From: Fimbriimonadaceae bacterium
Lineage (GTDB): Bacteria > Armatimonadota > Fimbriimonadia > Fimbriimonadales > Fimbriimonadaceae
Length of the DNA: 64,000 bases
Direction: 5' to 3'
Assembly (NCBI GenBank): GCA_019454145.1
Contig: CP075366.1
Coordinates: 1,281,564 to 1,345,563 of the forward strand
Shown here: positions 32,310 through 41,051 of the stretch, one piece after another
How positions within the stretch are numbered: position 1 is the stretch's first letter
Layout of the letters: every line of letters starts with the position of its first letter
The notes under the pieces: model-generated
Told to the model about the DNA's origin: nothing
What the model saw: the letters and a program-made list of their open reading frames with translations, nothing else
Database searches by the model: none
Translations under genes and position numbers: made by a program

Positions 32310-33583
32310 TCTTCCACCCGGAACCAACCTTCGAGTTTGCTCACACTTCCCAGACGTGCGACCTCTTGAATCGCAGTACCAAAATCTGATTCACGGCAGA
32401 CGTGAGTCATAAATGCGATTTCTCCCAGACCGCCAGTTTTCGTAATCATTTCCATTTGGGCGAGACCGACCTGGCGACGTGAAAAGGCAGTGGCAATTTC
32501 ACCTAAAGTTCCCGGGCGGTCGGCGACTTCAAACCGGACGTAATAGCGTGTTTCCAAATCGCCCATTTTTGCGACCTGCATTCCTTCGCCGTAAGGAATT
32601 GCGCTTCCATTTCCACCCGCAACCACGTTCCGGGCTACGTCTATTAAGTCTCCGACTACCGCGCTGGCGGTGGGATCAGCTCCCGCGCCACGACCACTGA
32701 ACATCAGATCGCCCACAAAATCGCCGTGCAACCAAAGCGCATTGTAAACCCCGCTGACTCGCGCAATTTGGTGTTCAAGTGGAACAAGGGTTGGATGAAC
32801 GCGAACCAAAACTTCTCCTTCGCCAGTTTCTTCGCAAATCCCAAGAAGTTTAATTTTGTAGCCGAAATGCTTGGCGTAGTGCATATCCGCCGCACTCACA
32901 GATCGAATCCCTTCTCGATGCACTTTTTCGAGCGGAATTTGCTTACCAAAGGAAATCGCCGCCAAGATTGAAATCTTATACATCGTGTCAAAGCCATCCA
33001 CATCGGCGGTTGGATCGGCTTCTGCGTAGCCTTTGACCTGAGCTTCAGCGAGAGCATCGGCAAAATCTGCACCCTGCTCCTCCATTTGCGTCAGGATGTA
33101 GTTAGTCGTGCCATTCAAGATTCCCATGATCTTGATGACATCGTTTCCCGCAAGTTGGTGTTTGAGGGGCTGAACCACCGGAATTCCCCCGCCAACTGCG
33201 GCTTCAAAGTGTAAGTCTAGGCCAGAATCTTTCGCAAAGTTAATTAATCTAGAACCGTGTTTGGCGATCAGTTCTTTGTTAGCTGTGACGACATGCTTGC
33301 CATTTTCCAAAGCAAGCTGCACCATCTTGTTAGCTGGTTCTTCCCCGCCCATGAGTTCTAAAACGACGTCAATTTCTGGGTCGGTGACTATTGATTTCAA
33401 ATCGTCGGTGATCAAGTCTTGACTAATTGAGCGAGGTTTAGTGAGATCGCGTACGCCAACACGTTTGACTTCAAATCGTGCGGCAGTTTTAGCGAAGACT
33501 TCGTCGGCATTGTCTACCAGCATGCGGTAAGTGCCTTCTCCGACAGTGCCGAAGCCAAGAATTCCGATGCGAATGACCCGCAT
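32306..33583 (-). CDS. hom: Homoserine dehydrogenase
   Basis: About 425 residues. NAD(P) domain GILGFGTVGEGTYRML at the N-terminus, VVTANKELIAKHG, EAAVGGGIPVVQPL, and GILNGTTNYILTQM with the downstream KGYAEADPTADVDGFD catalytic region are all intact. A C-terminal ACT domain (YYVRFEVADRPGTLGEIA) should bind an amino-acid effector, usually threonine. The enzyme reduces aspartate semialdehyde to homoserine. The start at 33583 is one base after the accB stop; a longer frame to 33631 lies inside accB. Confidence 0.95.
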   Translation of the reverse strand: MRVIRIGILGFGTVGEGTYRMLVDNADEVFAKTAARFEVKRVGVRDLTKPRSISQDLITDDLKSIVTDPEIDVVLELMGGEEPANKMVQLALENGKHVVTANKELIAKHGSRLINFAKDSGLDLHFEAAVGGGIPVVQPLKHQLAGNDVIKIMGILNGTTNYILTQMEEQGADFADALAEAQVKGYAEADPTADVDGFDTMYKISILAAISFGKQIPLEKVHREGIRSVSAADMHYAKHFGYKIKLLGICEETGEGEVLVRVHPTLVPLEHQIARVSGVYNALWLHGDFVGDLMFSGRGAGADPTASAVVGDLIDVARNVVAGGNGSAIPYGEGMQVAKMGDLETRYYVRFEVADRPGTLGEIATAFSRRQVGLAQMEMITKTGGLGEIAFMTHVCRESDFGTAIQEVARLGSVSKLEGWFRVEE

Positions 33584-33584
33584 A

Positions 33585-34046
33585 TCAGCCGATGTAGAGG
33601 AGCGGGTCGCCTGGCTGGACGAGCTTGCCATTTTCCGCAGTCACCTTGGTCACCAGACCACCAACAGGAGCAGTGATTTCGTTGAACACTTTCATCGCCT
33701 CAATCAACCCAACCACTTGCCCAGCTTGAACCGTGTCACCTTCTTTTGCAAAAGCTGGCGACCCTGGACTGCTGCTTGAATAATAAATGCCGGTCATTGG
33801 GGAACTCACAGGTGTCCCGGTTGGGCCAGCTGGTTTCTTTTCAACCTTTGGTTTCGGGGCGACTTTTGGAGTAGCCGGGGCAGAACTCGCAGGGGCAGGT
33901 GCGGCCGCAACCACTGCTCCGCCGCGGACTTCCGGATTAACGGCTAGTTCTACCGACCAATCCTCACCCTTCATTTGGGCTTTTTCTAACCCAAATTCCG
34001 TCATCAGAGTCGCTAACTCTTCCACCTTCACCGAAAGGTCACTCAC
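33585..34046 (-). CDS. accB: Acetyl-CoA carboxylase biotin carboxyl carrier protein
   Basis: A 153-residue BCCP: an N-terminal helical region, an Ala/Pro-rich linker of about 45 residues, and a C-terminal biotinyl domain with EAMKVFNEI (biotin Lys about residue 118) and the protective-thumb-like SPGSPAFAKEGD loop. The GTG start follows a CATAAT box by six bases. The usual partner accC is not adjacent; instead hom follows, so AccB is made at the head of an operon with amino-acid genes. Confidence 0.94.
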   Translation of the reverse strand: MSDLSVKVEELATLMTEFGLEKAQMKGEDWSVELAVNPEVRGGAVVAAAPAPASSAPATPKVAPKPKVEKKPAGPTGTPVSSPMTGIYYSSSSPGSPAFAKEGDTVQAGQVVGLIEAMKVFNEITAPVGGLVTKVTAENGKLVQPGDPLLYIG

Positions 34047-34052
34047 GGTTCT

Positions 34053-34058
34053 ATTATG
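34053..34058 (-). promoter_or_regulatory. Leaderless -10 box of accB
   Basis: CATAAT on the minus strand six bases before the GTG at 34046. Confidence 0.65.
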
Positions 34059-34108
34059 CCGGAATTAAACGGAGCTGTGGCTCCATTTGGTTTGGGGTTC
34101 AGAATAAC

Positions 34109-34828
34109 TTACTGCACGACGTAAACCGGATTTTGAAAAAATTCAAACCAATTTATATCGTTTGGATATTCAAATTCGGGATGCGGCCACTGAACAAAAA
34201 GATCATTTTGAGTGGATGGCTCAAAATTTTCCCAGAACCACGCGAGCTTGTTCCCAGTTATCTTGTTCGGTTTAGATTGAACCGCAAAATGCTTCCCTTT
34301 CGGAAGGCCAGAAACATCCAGTTCCAGCCTAAGCTTTTTTACATTTCCTTTCCAGTTCTTAGCTGTGTGCACGATATAGGCGAAGAACTTATCGGGCATG
34401 GCACTGCTCCCCGGCTGAGAAACATAGCTATTCGCAACGATCCGAGACTGGTTCGCTTTGAAAGGCACCTCTTTGACCCACCAAACCTTGTAGCCAAAAT
34501 CCGGATCGTAATCTTTGTCGTCAACTCGCTTGGCGATCACTTCGGTTTCACTACCGTCAATCCAACTCTTAAAGCTCTTGAACCACGTCTTTTTATTTTC
34601 AAGGCTGGCATCATAACCTTCTTCCGGAAACGCCATCGTCACTATCGTAGCTTTATTTGTGGTGTTGTGAAATTGGTAGGTGACTGTGACCTCACAGCTT
34701 GGGATTTTCACTTTTATATCGGCACTCACCATTTGGATATTGGTGGAAGCCATCGGCTTTGGATTTCCGCTCTGCGCGGAAAACGATGAATCGTTGAGTA
34801 AGACTGATGCGGCAAGCAATGAAAGCAC
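34109..34828 (-). CDS. Exported beta-rich protein of unknown function
   Basis: About 239 residues with a short signal peptide (LSLLAASVLLNDSSFSA). The body is beta-rich and aromatic (VTVTYQFHNTT, TWFKSFKSWIDG, YKVWWVKEVPF), a layout seen in DUF4424-like exported proteins, but I cannot confirm a family. The start is assigned to GTG at 34828 because a TACACT box ends six bases before it; a TTG-initiated frame to 34858 would include the promoter. It stands alone and is divergent from the GNAT gene. Confidence 0.7.
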   Translation of the reverse strand: MLSLLAASVLLNDSSFSAQSGNPKPMASTNIQMVSADIKVKIPSCEVTVTYQFHNTTNKATIVTMAFPEEGYDASLENKKTWFKSFKSWIDGSETEVIAKRVDDKDYDPDFGYKVWWVKEVPFKANQSRIVANSYVSQPGSSAMPDKFFAYIVHTAKNWKGNVKKLRLELDVSGLPKGKHFAVQSKPNKITGNKLAWFWENFEPSTQNDLFVQWPHPEFEYPNDINWFEFFQNPVYVVQ

Positions 34829-34834
34829 TTGAAT

Positions 34835-34840
34835 AGTGTA
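34835..34840 (-). promoter_or_regulatory. Leaderless -10 box that sets the GTG start at 34828
   Basis: TACACT on the minus strand, then ATTCAA, then GTG. The spacing equals that at better-known genes in the window and argues against the longer frame. Confidence 0.6.
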
Positions 34841-34877
34841 CGGCCTAGTAATTAGCAATGTATGGCTTGCGCCCGAA

Positions 34878-34883
34878 TAAAAT
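34878..34883 (+). promoter_or_regulatory. -10 box of GNAT gene
   Basis: TAAAAT eight bases before the ATG at 34892. Confidence 0.5.
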
Positions 34884-34891
34884 CAGCGAAA

Positions 34892-35512
34892 ATGAGTTCC
34901 GACTTCGCCCCACATGCCGTTTCGCTCAAACGAGGTGAAGTGGAAATCGTTCCCCTCACTCTTGAACACGCGGATGAGTACCGTGCCGCCCTGCTCACTG
35001 ACCCGCAGACCATGCACTTGTTTACCGAGGCGCCGCGATCTTTGGACATACAAGATATCCGCAACTACATCACCTTGCGAACCCAGCCCGGGTTCTTCGC
35101 TCAGGCGATTTATGCGGGAGGCGTGTTTGTTGGTTCTTCAACCTACTTTGATGTTCGTGCCGAACACAGGGCGTTAGAAATCGGATTTACTTGGTACACC
35201 AAGGCATTACGCGGGACAACCCTGAACCCGATAGTGAAATTGATGATGATTGACCATGCCCTCCACGAATTCGGAGCGATGCGCGTGCAACTTAAAACCA
35301 GCAACAAAAACGAACAGTCTCAGCGGGCAATGACCAACATCGGTCTTACCCGTGAGGGCACACTGCGCAACCATCTGAAATTGCCGAACGGAACTTGGCG
35401 CGACACGGTTTTCTTTAGTTGCATTCCCGAAGATTGGCCTAATGTCAAAGCCACTCTGGAAGGATTGATTCTGACCAGGCCAAGGTGGGAAGACCGATTG
35501 CCTGATCTGTAA
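34892..35512 (+). CDS. GNAT-family N-acetyltransferase (RimJ/RimL-like)
   Basis: About 206 residues in the RimJ/RimL branch: VEIVPLTLEHADEYRAAL at the start, EIGFTWYTKALRGTTLNPIVKLMMI for the acetyl-CoA-binding strand-helix, VQLKTSNKNEQSQRAMTNIGLTREGTLRNHL with the conserved N-x-x-S-x-x-A-x-x-N-x-G pattern, and TVFFSCIPEDW near the end. Such enzymes acetylate protein N-termini or small amines; the target is unknown. ATG at 34892 is preferred to an in-frame ATG at 34862 because of the -10 box. Confidence 0.87.
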   Translation: MSSDFAPHAVSLKRGEVEIVPLTLEHADEYRAALLTDPQTMHLFTEAPRSLDIQDIRNYITLRTQPGFFAQAIYAGGVFVGSSTYFDVRAEHRALEIGFTWYTKALRGTTLNPIVKLMMIDHALHEFGAMRVQLKTSNKNEQSQRAMTNIGLTREGTLRNHLKLPNGTWRDTVFFSCIPEDWPNVKATLEGLILTRPRWEDRLPDL

Positions 35513-35580
35513 TGCAAAGGCTAATTAAGGAACTTTTTCAATCTAAATTTGTGTAATGGGTGTTATTCCTGGAGTTAAAA

Positions 35581-36183
35581 ATGCTCACAACTTCCTTATT
35601 CGCTCTTGGTCTATTCACAGCTCTCTCTGTTGGATTTGATGATGAAATTCCGGCGGACAAAAAGCTGGCGATGGACTTTCTCGCCAACGCGGAAAAAATC
35701 TTGCAGCAAGACCCCGTTGATGGAAAATTTGGGTTGAGCCGAATGCCAGGCATCCATGGTCGCCCCGCATTTAGAGTCAATGATCCAGCCGAAAAAGGGG
35801 CAGCGGATGAGTGGAAAAAACTGACGGATGACTTTGTTCCAGCGGTGCTTTCGTTTGGGCTCTTCGATGAAAAAGGCACTCCAAAACGAAAAGGATTTAT
35901 GTACTCCTACTATCACCTGAACCACACAAACTTTATCGAAAACCAAGATTATTTCAAGGCAGAACGGAAATTCAGCGATGAGGTCGCCCCTGCCGCAGCA
36001 AAGAAGCTTTTCCTTTCTGGCGAGAAAACAGCTACAACCGAAATGGATTACGCCGGTCGTAAAGCGATGATCGAAATGAGAATAGTTACCGCCCCGAGCG
36101 ACAAATGTATGAGTTGCCACGAAGGTGTTTCTGCAGGAAAACCGATTGGCGTTTTGACCTTACTGCGCATCGCTAAAAAATAG
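35581..36183 (+). CDS. Exported c-type-heme protein, DUF3365/Tll0287-like
   Basis: About 200 residues with a signal peptide (LTTSLFALGLFTALSVGF). A CMSCH heme-attachment motif near residue 178, late in the protein, and the preceding KAMIEMRIVTAPSD match the Tll0287/DUF3365 group of haem sensors. KHAEKKDP-like YYHLNHTNFIENQ in the middle fits the same family. GGAG lies six bases before the ATG. It may serve as a redox or ligand sensor; the two-component pair downstream is an attractive but unproven partner. Confidence 0.75.
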   Translation: MLTTSLFALGLFTALSVGFDDEIPADKKLAMDFLANAEKILQQDPVDGKFGLSRMPGIHGRPAFRVNDPAEKGAADEWKKLTDDFVPAVLSFGLFDEKGTPKRKGFMYSYYHLNHTNFIENQDYFKAERKFSDEVAPAAAKKLFLSGEKTATTEMDYAGRKAMIEMRIVTAPSDKCMSCHEGVSAGKPIGVLTLLRIAKK

Positions 36184-36225
36184 AAGAACTAGCGGTTTCC
36201 TCACAACTCCCAAACAAAAACCACC

Positions 36226-36231
36226 CACAAT
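36226..36231 (+). promoter_or_regulatory. Possible leaderless -10 box of the two-component operon
   Basis: CACAAT ends six bases before the ATG at 36238. The first base departs from the TANNNT pattern. Confidence 0.4.
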
Positions 36232-36237
36232 AGAATC

Positions 36238-36912
36238 ATGCGCATTCTCATTGTGGAAGATGACCTTGTCATTGCTTCTGAATTGGAACGCGCTTTGCGT
36301 CGCCAAAACCACCAGGCAGACGTTGCCCGCGATGGCGAATCTGGTTTGAATCTGGCAATCGAAAACTCATACGCGGCAATAGTGTTAGATGTCATGCTTC
36401 CCGGCAAATCCGGAATCGAAGTTTGCAAGTCACTCCGCACCGCCCAAAATCCGACTCCGATATTGATGTTGACCGCCAAAGATGCAATAGAAGATCGAGT
36501 TGCTGGGTTGGACGCAGGGGCCGATGATTACCTGGTTAAGCCGTTCGATTTTCAGGAGTTTATGGCCCGGATTCGTGCGATTACACGGCGAGAATCTCAG
36601 AACAAAGCCGAACTCATTGAAATTGCCGACCTAAGCATTGATCCCCATTCGTTCACCGTCAAGCGAGGAACAGAAGCAATCTCGTTGACCCGGCGCGAAT
36701 TCACGTTGCTCGAAGCTCTTGCTCGTCACACAGGGCATGTTCTCACCAGAGATGCGATTCTCGATCGGGTTTGGAACAACTTAGAGAACCAGCCCAATAC
36801 GGTGAACTTCCATATGTCTTCCCTTCGCAAAAAAATTGACCCGCCGCATTTGCCGCGATTGATTCATACGGTGCATGGGCTGGGCTATGTGCTCCGGCCC
36901 CCGGAGGAATAA
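36238..36912 (+). CDS. OmpR-family response regulator
   Basis: A 224-residue two-domain regulator. Receiver: EDD acidic pocket at residues 7-9, phosphorylation Asp51 in VLDVMLPG, Thr in MLTAKD, Lys in LVKPFDF. Winged helix: ISLTRREFTLLEALARHTGHVLTRDAI and VNFHMSSLRKKIDPP...VHGLGYVLRPP. The five-base gap to the kinase gene shows the pair is co-expressed. The signal and regulon are unknown. Confidence 0.94.
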   Translation: MRILIVEDDLVIASELERALRRQNHQADVARDGESGLNLAIENSYAAIVLDVMLPGKSGIEVCKSLRTAQNPTPILMLTAKDAIEDRVAGLDAGADDYLVKPFDFQEFMARIRAITRRESQNKAELIEIADLSIDPHSFTVKRGTEAISLTRREFTLLEALARHTGHVLTRDAILDRVWNNLENQPNTVNFHMSSLRKKIDPPHLPRLIHTVHGLGYVLRPPEE

Positions 36913-36917
36913 CTGAT

Positions 36918-38495
36918 TTGGCAATGAGCTTCCGACTCCGATTGACTCTGTGGAACATTGGCATCCTTGCCATTGCCACCCTGCTTGTCGGCGGAATTAT
37001 GGCGTTTGCCAACCAAAAACTGGCAATGCATGCCATTGACCAAGAACTGATTTCGCGAACGGAACGAGGGTTGGGCGGCCTTAGAACTGGCCCACCGGGG
37101 CAAGGTGGCGGCGGTGGTGGTGCCGGATTTGGTCAGGGCGGCGGACAGCGCAGGCAACCTGACCCTGACAATCCAGAAGGTATGCCCCGCCAGAACCAAG
37201 GCGGCGGCTCGGGCATTAATCAACCGCAAAACGAACCCGGCCCTCCGAATGGAAACTTTGAGCCTGGGTTTGGCGGCGCTCAGCGCTACCCCGCACTACC
37301 GGAAGGATTAGATGAAGAGTCACGGGAGATATTGAACCTGCGGCGCCCTCGCATGATCAACTTAGAACGCAAGGTGATGAATCCACCTGGCGTAACCGAA
37401 CCGTGGGATGAAGGTCTACTCAACGCCTCGTTTGCTGGTCGCGTTGAGTTCAAAACGATCAGAACTGCCACGCGATCGCTTCGTATTATCTCCTTGCCGA
37501 TCAAGCGGCAAGGACAAGTGATCGGCGTGATTCAAGCGGCAAGCGAACTCGATACGCTTGATTCAATTCGCAAGTCCCAACTTCTCGCGCTGGCTATCCT
37601 CATTCCCTCCACGCTGATATTGGCGGGAATTGGAGGGATGTTCCTCACCCGCCGGGCGATGAAGCCGATTGAAGAGGTCACAGAAGCCGCCAAGGAGATA
37701 ACAGAAAACAATCTAAACCGCAACATCCCCACCCAAGGGAACGATGAACTTGCCCAGCTGGCGCAGGAGTTCAACGGGATGGTTGCCCGGTTGAATACTT
37801 CGTTTGCGGAAAAAGATCGCCTTTTGCAAATTCAAAAACAGTTCACCGCCGACGCTTCGCATGAACTCCGAACCCCGCTTACGCGAATAAAAATCATTAC
37901 GTCTTCGTCGCAAGATGATCCTGAAATTAACGCAGATACAAAAGATCGGCTTGCAACCATCGGACATTCAGCCGACCAAATGACCGGATTGGTCGAGCAA
38001 ATGCTACTGCTCGCTCGCTCAGAAGGCCAAGTCAATCCCCAAAACCTAGCTCCTCATTCAGTGAATTCCATCGTCAAGAACGCAGTACGAATATCTGGAT
38101 TAGAGAAGGATAATCGCCTAAAATTATCTTTATCTAGTGATATAAATCTGAATTGCGATTCATCCAGCCTGGAACGAGCCGTCATCAACTTGCTGACAAA
38201 TGCCGCTCGTCACACACCAGAAGATGGATCTATCGAAGTCGCAGTTGTCAAAGGGGCGCAGTCTGTGCAGATCGTAGTGATGGACTCCGGTGAAGGCATC
38301 CCCCCAGAGCACCTACCCAACCTCACAAGGCGTTTTTATCGAGTGGATTCTTCCCGCACTCAAGCTTCAGGTGGCACTGGTCTTGGGCTGAGCATCGTAG
38401 AGTCAATCGTCACCGCCCATGGCGGCAAGTTGACGATTTCAAGCGTGATTGGCAAAGGCACAACCGCGACTATTGAACTGCCTGTACAATCCTAA
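36918..38495 (+). CDS. Sensor histidine kinase with Gly/Gln/Pro-rich periplasmic segment
   Basis: A 525-residue kinase: membrane helix about residues 10-30, an extracytoplasmic domain, a second helix about 220-240, HAMP (MKPIEEVTEAAKEITENNLNRNI), HisKA with FTADASHELRTPLTRIK (His315) and HATPase_c (NLLTNAARHTPEDGS, DSGEGIPPEHL, GGTGLGLSIVESI). Residues about 55-125 of the periplasmic part are low complexity, dominated by Gly, Gln, Pro and Asn. The TTG at 36918 has GGAGG ten bases upstream; an ATG six bases later is possible. The stop interlocks with the convergent gene (CTAA). Confidence 0.93.
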   Translation: MAMSFRLRLTLWNIGILAIATLLVGGIMAFANQKLAMHAIDQELISRTERGLGGLRTGPPGQGGGGGGAGFGQGGGQRRQPDPDNPEGMPRQNQGGGSGINQPQNEPGPPNGNFEPGFGGAQRYPALPEGLDEESREILNLRRPRMINLERKVMNPPGVTEPWDEGLLNASFAGRVEFKTIRTATRSLRIISLPIKRQGQVIGVIQAASELDTLDSIRKSQLLALAILIPSTLILAGIGGMFLTRRAMKPIEEVTEAAKEITENNLNRNIPTQGNDELAQLAQEFNGMVARLNTSFAEKDRLLQIQKQFTADASHELRTPLTRIKIITSSSQDDPEINADTKDRLATIGHSADQMTGLVEQMLLLARSEGQVNPQNLAPHSVNSIVKNAVRISGLEKDNRLKLSLSSDINLNCDSSSLERAVINLLTNAARHTPEDGSIEVAVVKGAQSVQIVVMDSGEGIPPEHLPNLTRRFYRVDSSRTQASGGTGLGLSIVESIVTAHGGKLTISSVIGKGTTATIELPVQS

Positions 38496-39247
38496 AGATC
38501 GCAGACTAATCGCATTCCAACGAAATCGCCGTCGGAGAGCCACCATTTACTTTTTGGCACGTGCGCATCTCGTTCTTGCCACTTTGGTGAGTGGAACTCT
38601 CGCCAATCAAACTTAATCAGATTGGGCTTCATATAAAAGTGGCCACCTTTGATGCAGTATTTGTCATCTGCGGTTTTTGCCCACTCAGCGGCGTTGCCAA
38701 GCATATCAAAAAGTCCCCACGCATTCGCCTTTAATTTGCCGACGGCTTGAGCCGCATCGTCGGCGTTATCCCAGTTCCAGGCGTAGTCATCAATTGGAGT
38801 GGGAACTTCATTTCCACCCCCCGCGCGAGCGGCATATTCCCATTCCGCTTCGGTTGGCAAGCGATATTTCTTTCCAGTTTTTTTGCTGAGCCAATCGCAG
38901 AACTGGCGGGCGGAGTTATCAGTCATACCGAGTGCGGCAAACCCCTGATGACCAAAGCCACGGTCAGGGGCACCATACGGCTTGCTGGGGCGGCTTGCTA
39001 TCACTTCGTCCGATGCCGCTTCTTCTTGGCTGAGATCAAGCCGGTAGGCAAAGATATCGTAAATATCCCAAGTGACTTCAGTAACGCCGATAGCGAAAGG
39101 CTTGACTTCCACCTGCTTGCCCTGAAATTCAAACTTCCCGCCTGGGATTTTTCGCATTTCAAACGTCGGTAAATGCCCCGGAATCTTTTCGACCCATCCC
39201 GTTTCTTGCTCCGTCATCAATCCAACCATCAATGCCACTGTCAGCAC
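38492..39247 (-). CDS. Formylglycine-generating-enzyme-like (SUMF1) exported protein
   Basis: A 251-residue protein with a weak signal-like start and the FGE/SUMF1 fold: EMRKIPGGKFEF, VEVKPFAIGVTEVTWDIYD, LSKKTGKKYRLPTEAEWEYAARAGG, WGLFDMLGNAAEWAKT, FVGMRLVC. Several features of the family are intact but the Cys pair of true formylglycine enzymes is not visible, so it may be a carbohydrate- or protein-binding relative instead. The GTG start is set by a TACACT box. No sulfatase is nearby. Confidence 0.82.
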   Translation of the reverse strand: MLTVALMVGLMTEQETGWVEKIPGHLPTFEMRKIPGGKFEFQGKQVEVKPFAIGVTEVTWDIYDIFAYRLDLSQEEAASDEVIASRPSKPYGAPDRGFGHQGFAALGMTDNSARQFCDWLSKKTGKKYRLPTEAEWEYAARAGGGNEVPTPIDDYAWNWDNADDAAQAVGKLKANAWGLFDMLGNAAEWAKTADDKYCIKGGHFYMKPNLIKFDWREFHSPKWQERDAHVPKSKWWLSDGDFVGMRLVCDL

Positions 39248-39253
39248 CGCTCA

Positions 39254-39259
39254 AGTGTA
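39254..39259 (-). promoter_or_regulatory. Leaderless -10 box of SUMF1-like gene
   Basis: TACACT six bases before the GTG at 39247 on the minus strand. It is divergent from the apbE promoter. Confidence 0.6.
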
Positions 39260-39303
39260 TCACTCCCGTATTACTGCTGTCAGTGCTAACCGCGCAAAAC
39301 CGC

Positions 39304-39309
39304 TAAACT
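39304..39309 (+). promoter_or_regulatory. Leaderless -10 box of apbE
   Basis: TAAACT ends six bases before the ATG at 39316. Confidence 0.65.
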
Positions 39310-39315
39310 CAACAT

Positions 39316-40209
39316 ATGCTCGCCGCATGGCTCACAATTTCATTGATGAACCAACCCATGCTTAATCGGTATACCTTTACCGAAATCCACATGGGTGGCG
39401 AAGTCCGCATTACTTTGTACGCGGAGTCGCAATCCGCTGCAGACCGAGCAGCAAGCGCGGCCTATAAACGGTTCGCCGAACTTGAGCAGATCATGAGCGA
39501 CTACCGCCCGAGCAGCGAGGTTCGCCAAATCAAGCCGCTTACGCCAACTATAGTTTCTGAAGATTTGTTCAAGGTTATTCAGCAAGCGCAAGAGATTTCT
39601 CGTCGCACGAATGGAGCATTTGATATCACCGCTGGCCCAGTAGTTCAGTTGTGGCGCAATGCTCGGAAAACCGGGCGGATGCCTGGCCCAATCGAAACCA
39701 GAAAAGCCCTTAACTTAGTGGGATACGAAAATCTTTTGCTGAACGCCAAAAACCGGGAAATCACGATTCAAAAGGCGGGAGTCGCGATTGATCTCGGAGG
39801 CATCGCCAAAGGCTACGCGGCAGATGAAGCAGTGAAAGCCTTGCGTGCAAACGGAGTGAAAAGCGCGCTTGTTCAAGCGGGGGGCGACATCGCGATCAGC
39901 GATCCACCACCGAATCAGTCAGGATGGTCAGTTCAAATTCCGGGGCAACTTGGGTTCACTCCCCTCGCTAACTGCGCGGTCAGCACCAGCGGAGATTCCG
40001 AACAATTTGTGGTGATTGATGGGGTTCGGTATTCGCACATCGTTGATCCACGAACCGGAATTGGCTTAACAAATCAATTCACGGCAACGGTGATTGCCGA
40101 ACAAGGATTGCTTTCCGATCCCCTGGCTACTGCGTTCTGCGTGATGGGGCAAAGCGGCGTACACATCGCAAGAGACTTCAAAGTCCAACTCATTATTTCT
40201 TCAGACTAA
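39316..40209 (+). CDS. apbE: FAD:protein FMN transferase (ApbE)
   Basis: A 297-residue flavin transferase attaching FMN to Thr/Ser of partner proteins such as Rnf/Nqr subunits. Motifs: FTEIHMGGEVRITLYAES, MSDYRPSSEVRQI, FDITAGPVVQLWR, IDLGGIAKGYAADEAVKALRANGV, LVQAGGDI, and SHIVDPRTG, with the conserved catalytic Asp/His set. The hydrophobic start suggests export or membrane association. No obvious flavinylation target is in the window. Confidence 0.93.
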   Translation: MLAAWLTISLMNQPMLNRYTFTEIHMGGEVRITLYAESQSAADRAASAAYKRFAELEQIMSDYRPSSEVRQIKPLTPTIVSEDLFKVIQQAQEISRRTNGAFDITAGPVVQLWRNARKTGRMPGPIETRKALNLVGYENLLLNAKNREITIQKAGVAIDLGGIAKGYAADEAVKALRANGVKSALVQAGGDIAISDPPPNQSGWSVQIPGQLGFTPLANCAVSTSGDSEQFVVIDGVRYSHIVDPRTGIGLTNQFTATVIAEQGLLSDPLATAFCVMGQSGVHIARDFKVQLIISSD

Positions 40210-40222
40210 AAGTGCTCGTGAG

Positions 40223-41044
40223 TTAGGCAAGACCAACAATCTTGCGGAGAAGGTCAATATCTTTCTGACCCAGCAAACGCATTTCACCTTCCGCCATTCC
40301 TTTGCTGGAATACGGGCCGATGCGAACTCGCTTGAGGCTCACAACCTGATGCCCAACCATTTCTGCCATTCTTCTGATCTGGCGGTTTCTGCCTTCATGA
40401 AGAATAATCCGCACGCGCGATTGGTTTTCGTTTTTGATCTGTCCCATAAACTCCCACTTGCTGGGAGCAGTGCGAACCCCATCCAAATGCACGCCCCGCT
40501 CTAAACGAGCGAGTGTTCTGTCGGATGGAATCCCTTGCAAAACCGCGATGTACTCTTTATCAATTCCGTAGCGAGGGTGGGCGAGACGAGTCGCCAAATC
40601 GCCGTCGTTGGTGAGGAACAGTAGCCCTTCACTCTGCATATCTAAGCGACCGACTGGCTTCATTGGCCCGGCTGAAGCAGGCAACAGATCAGAAATGCAT
40701 CTCCGCCCTTGTGGGTCGTTCAAAGTCGTGACAATGCCGACCGGTTTATTGAGCAGATAGAGCCTAATTTCTGCTTTGCGAACTGAGTTGCCATCAACCT
40801 TCACCTCGTCGGATGGCGTCACTTTTACGCCCATTTCGGTGACAAGTTCGCCGTTTACTGTCACTCGACCTTCTGCGATGATTTCTTCTGCTTTGCGACG
40901 CGATGCAATTCCACACATTGCCAGATAGCGATGCAATCGGAGCGGCTCATTGGGGTCTGCCTCCTTCTTTTTAGCAACAGAACTCTGATTCTTTGCCGGA
41001 ACTGGTCGAGGCTTTTTGGGATTAGGTTTGCGGTCGGCGGGCAT
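40223..41044 (-). CDS. 23S rRNA pseudouridine synthase, RluB/RsuA family
   Basis: A 273-residue enzyme: a basic Pro/Lys-rich N-terminus, an S4 RNA-binding domain (RLHRYLAMCGIASRRKAEEIIAEGRVTVNGE, in parts), and the RsuA-family core with VGRLDMQSEGLLFLTNDGDLA containing the catalytic Asp, then RIILHEGRNRQIRRMAEMVGH. The dacA stop lies seven bases before its ATG, so it closes an operon running from lnt. RluB modifies helix 89 of 23S rRNA; the RsuA/RluE alternatives cannot be excluded. Confidence 0.9.
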   Translation of the reverse strand: MPADRKPNPKKPRPVPAKNQSSVAKKKEADPNEPLRLHRYLAMCGIASRRKAEEIIAEGRVTVNGELVTEMGVKVTPSDEVKVDGNSVRKAEIRLYLLNKPVGIVTTLNDPQGRRCISDLLPASAGPMKPVGRLDMQSEGLLFLTNDGDLATRLAHPRYGIDKEYIAVLQGIPSDRTLARLERGVHLDGVRTAPSKWEFMGQIKNENQSRVRIILHEGRNRQIRRMAEMVGHQVVSLKRVRIGPYSSKGMAEGEMRLLGQKDIDLLRKIVGLA

Positions 41045-41051
41045 GGGCGAA

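Noticed and set aside
33584-33631. Longer homoserine dehydrogenase
   Set aside because: The extension (MASSSSQ...) lies inside accB and is not like any hom N-terminus.
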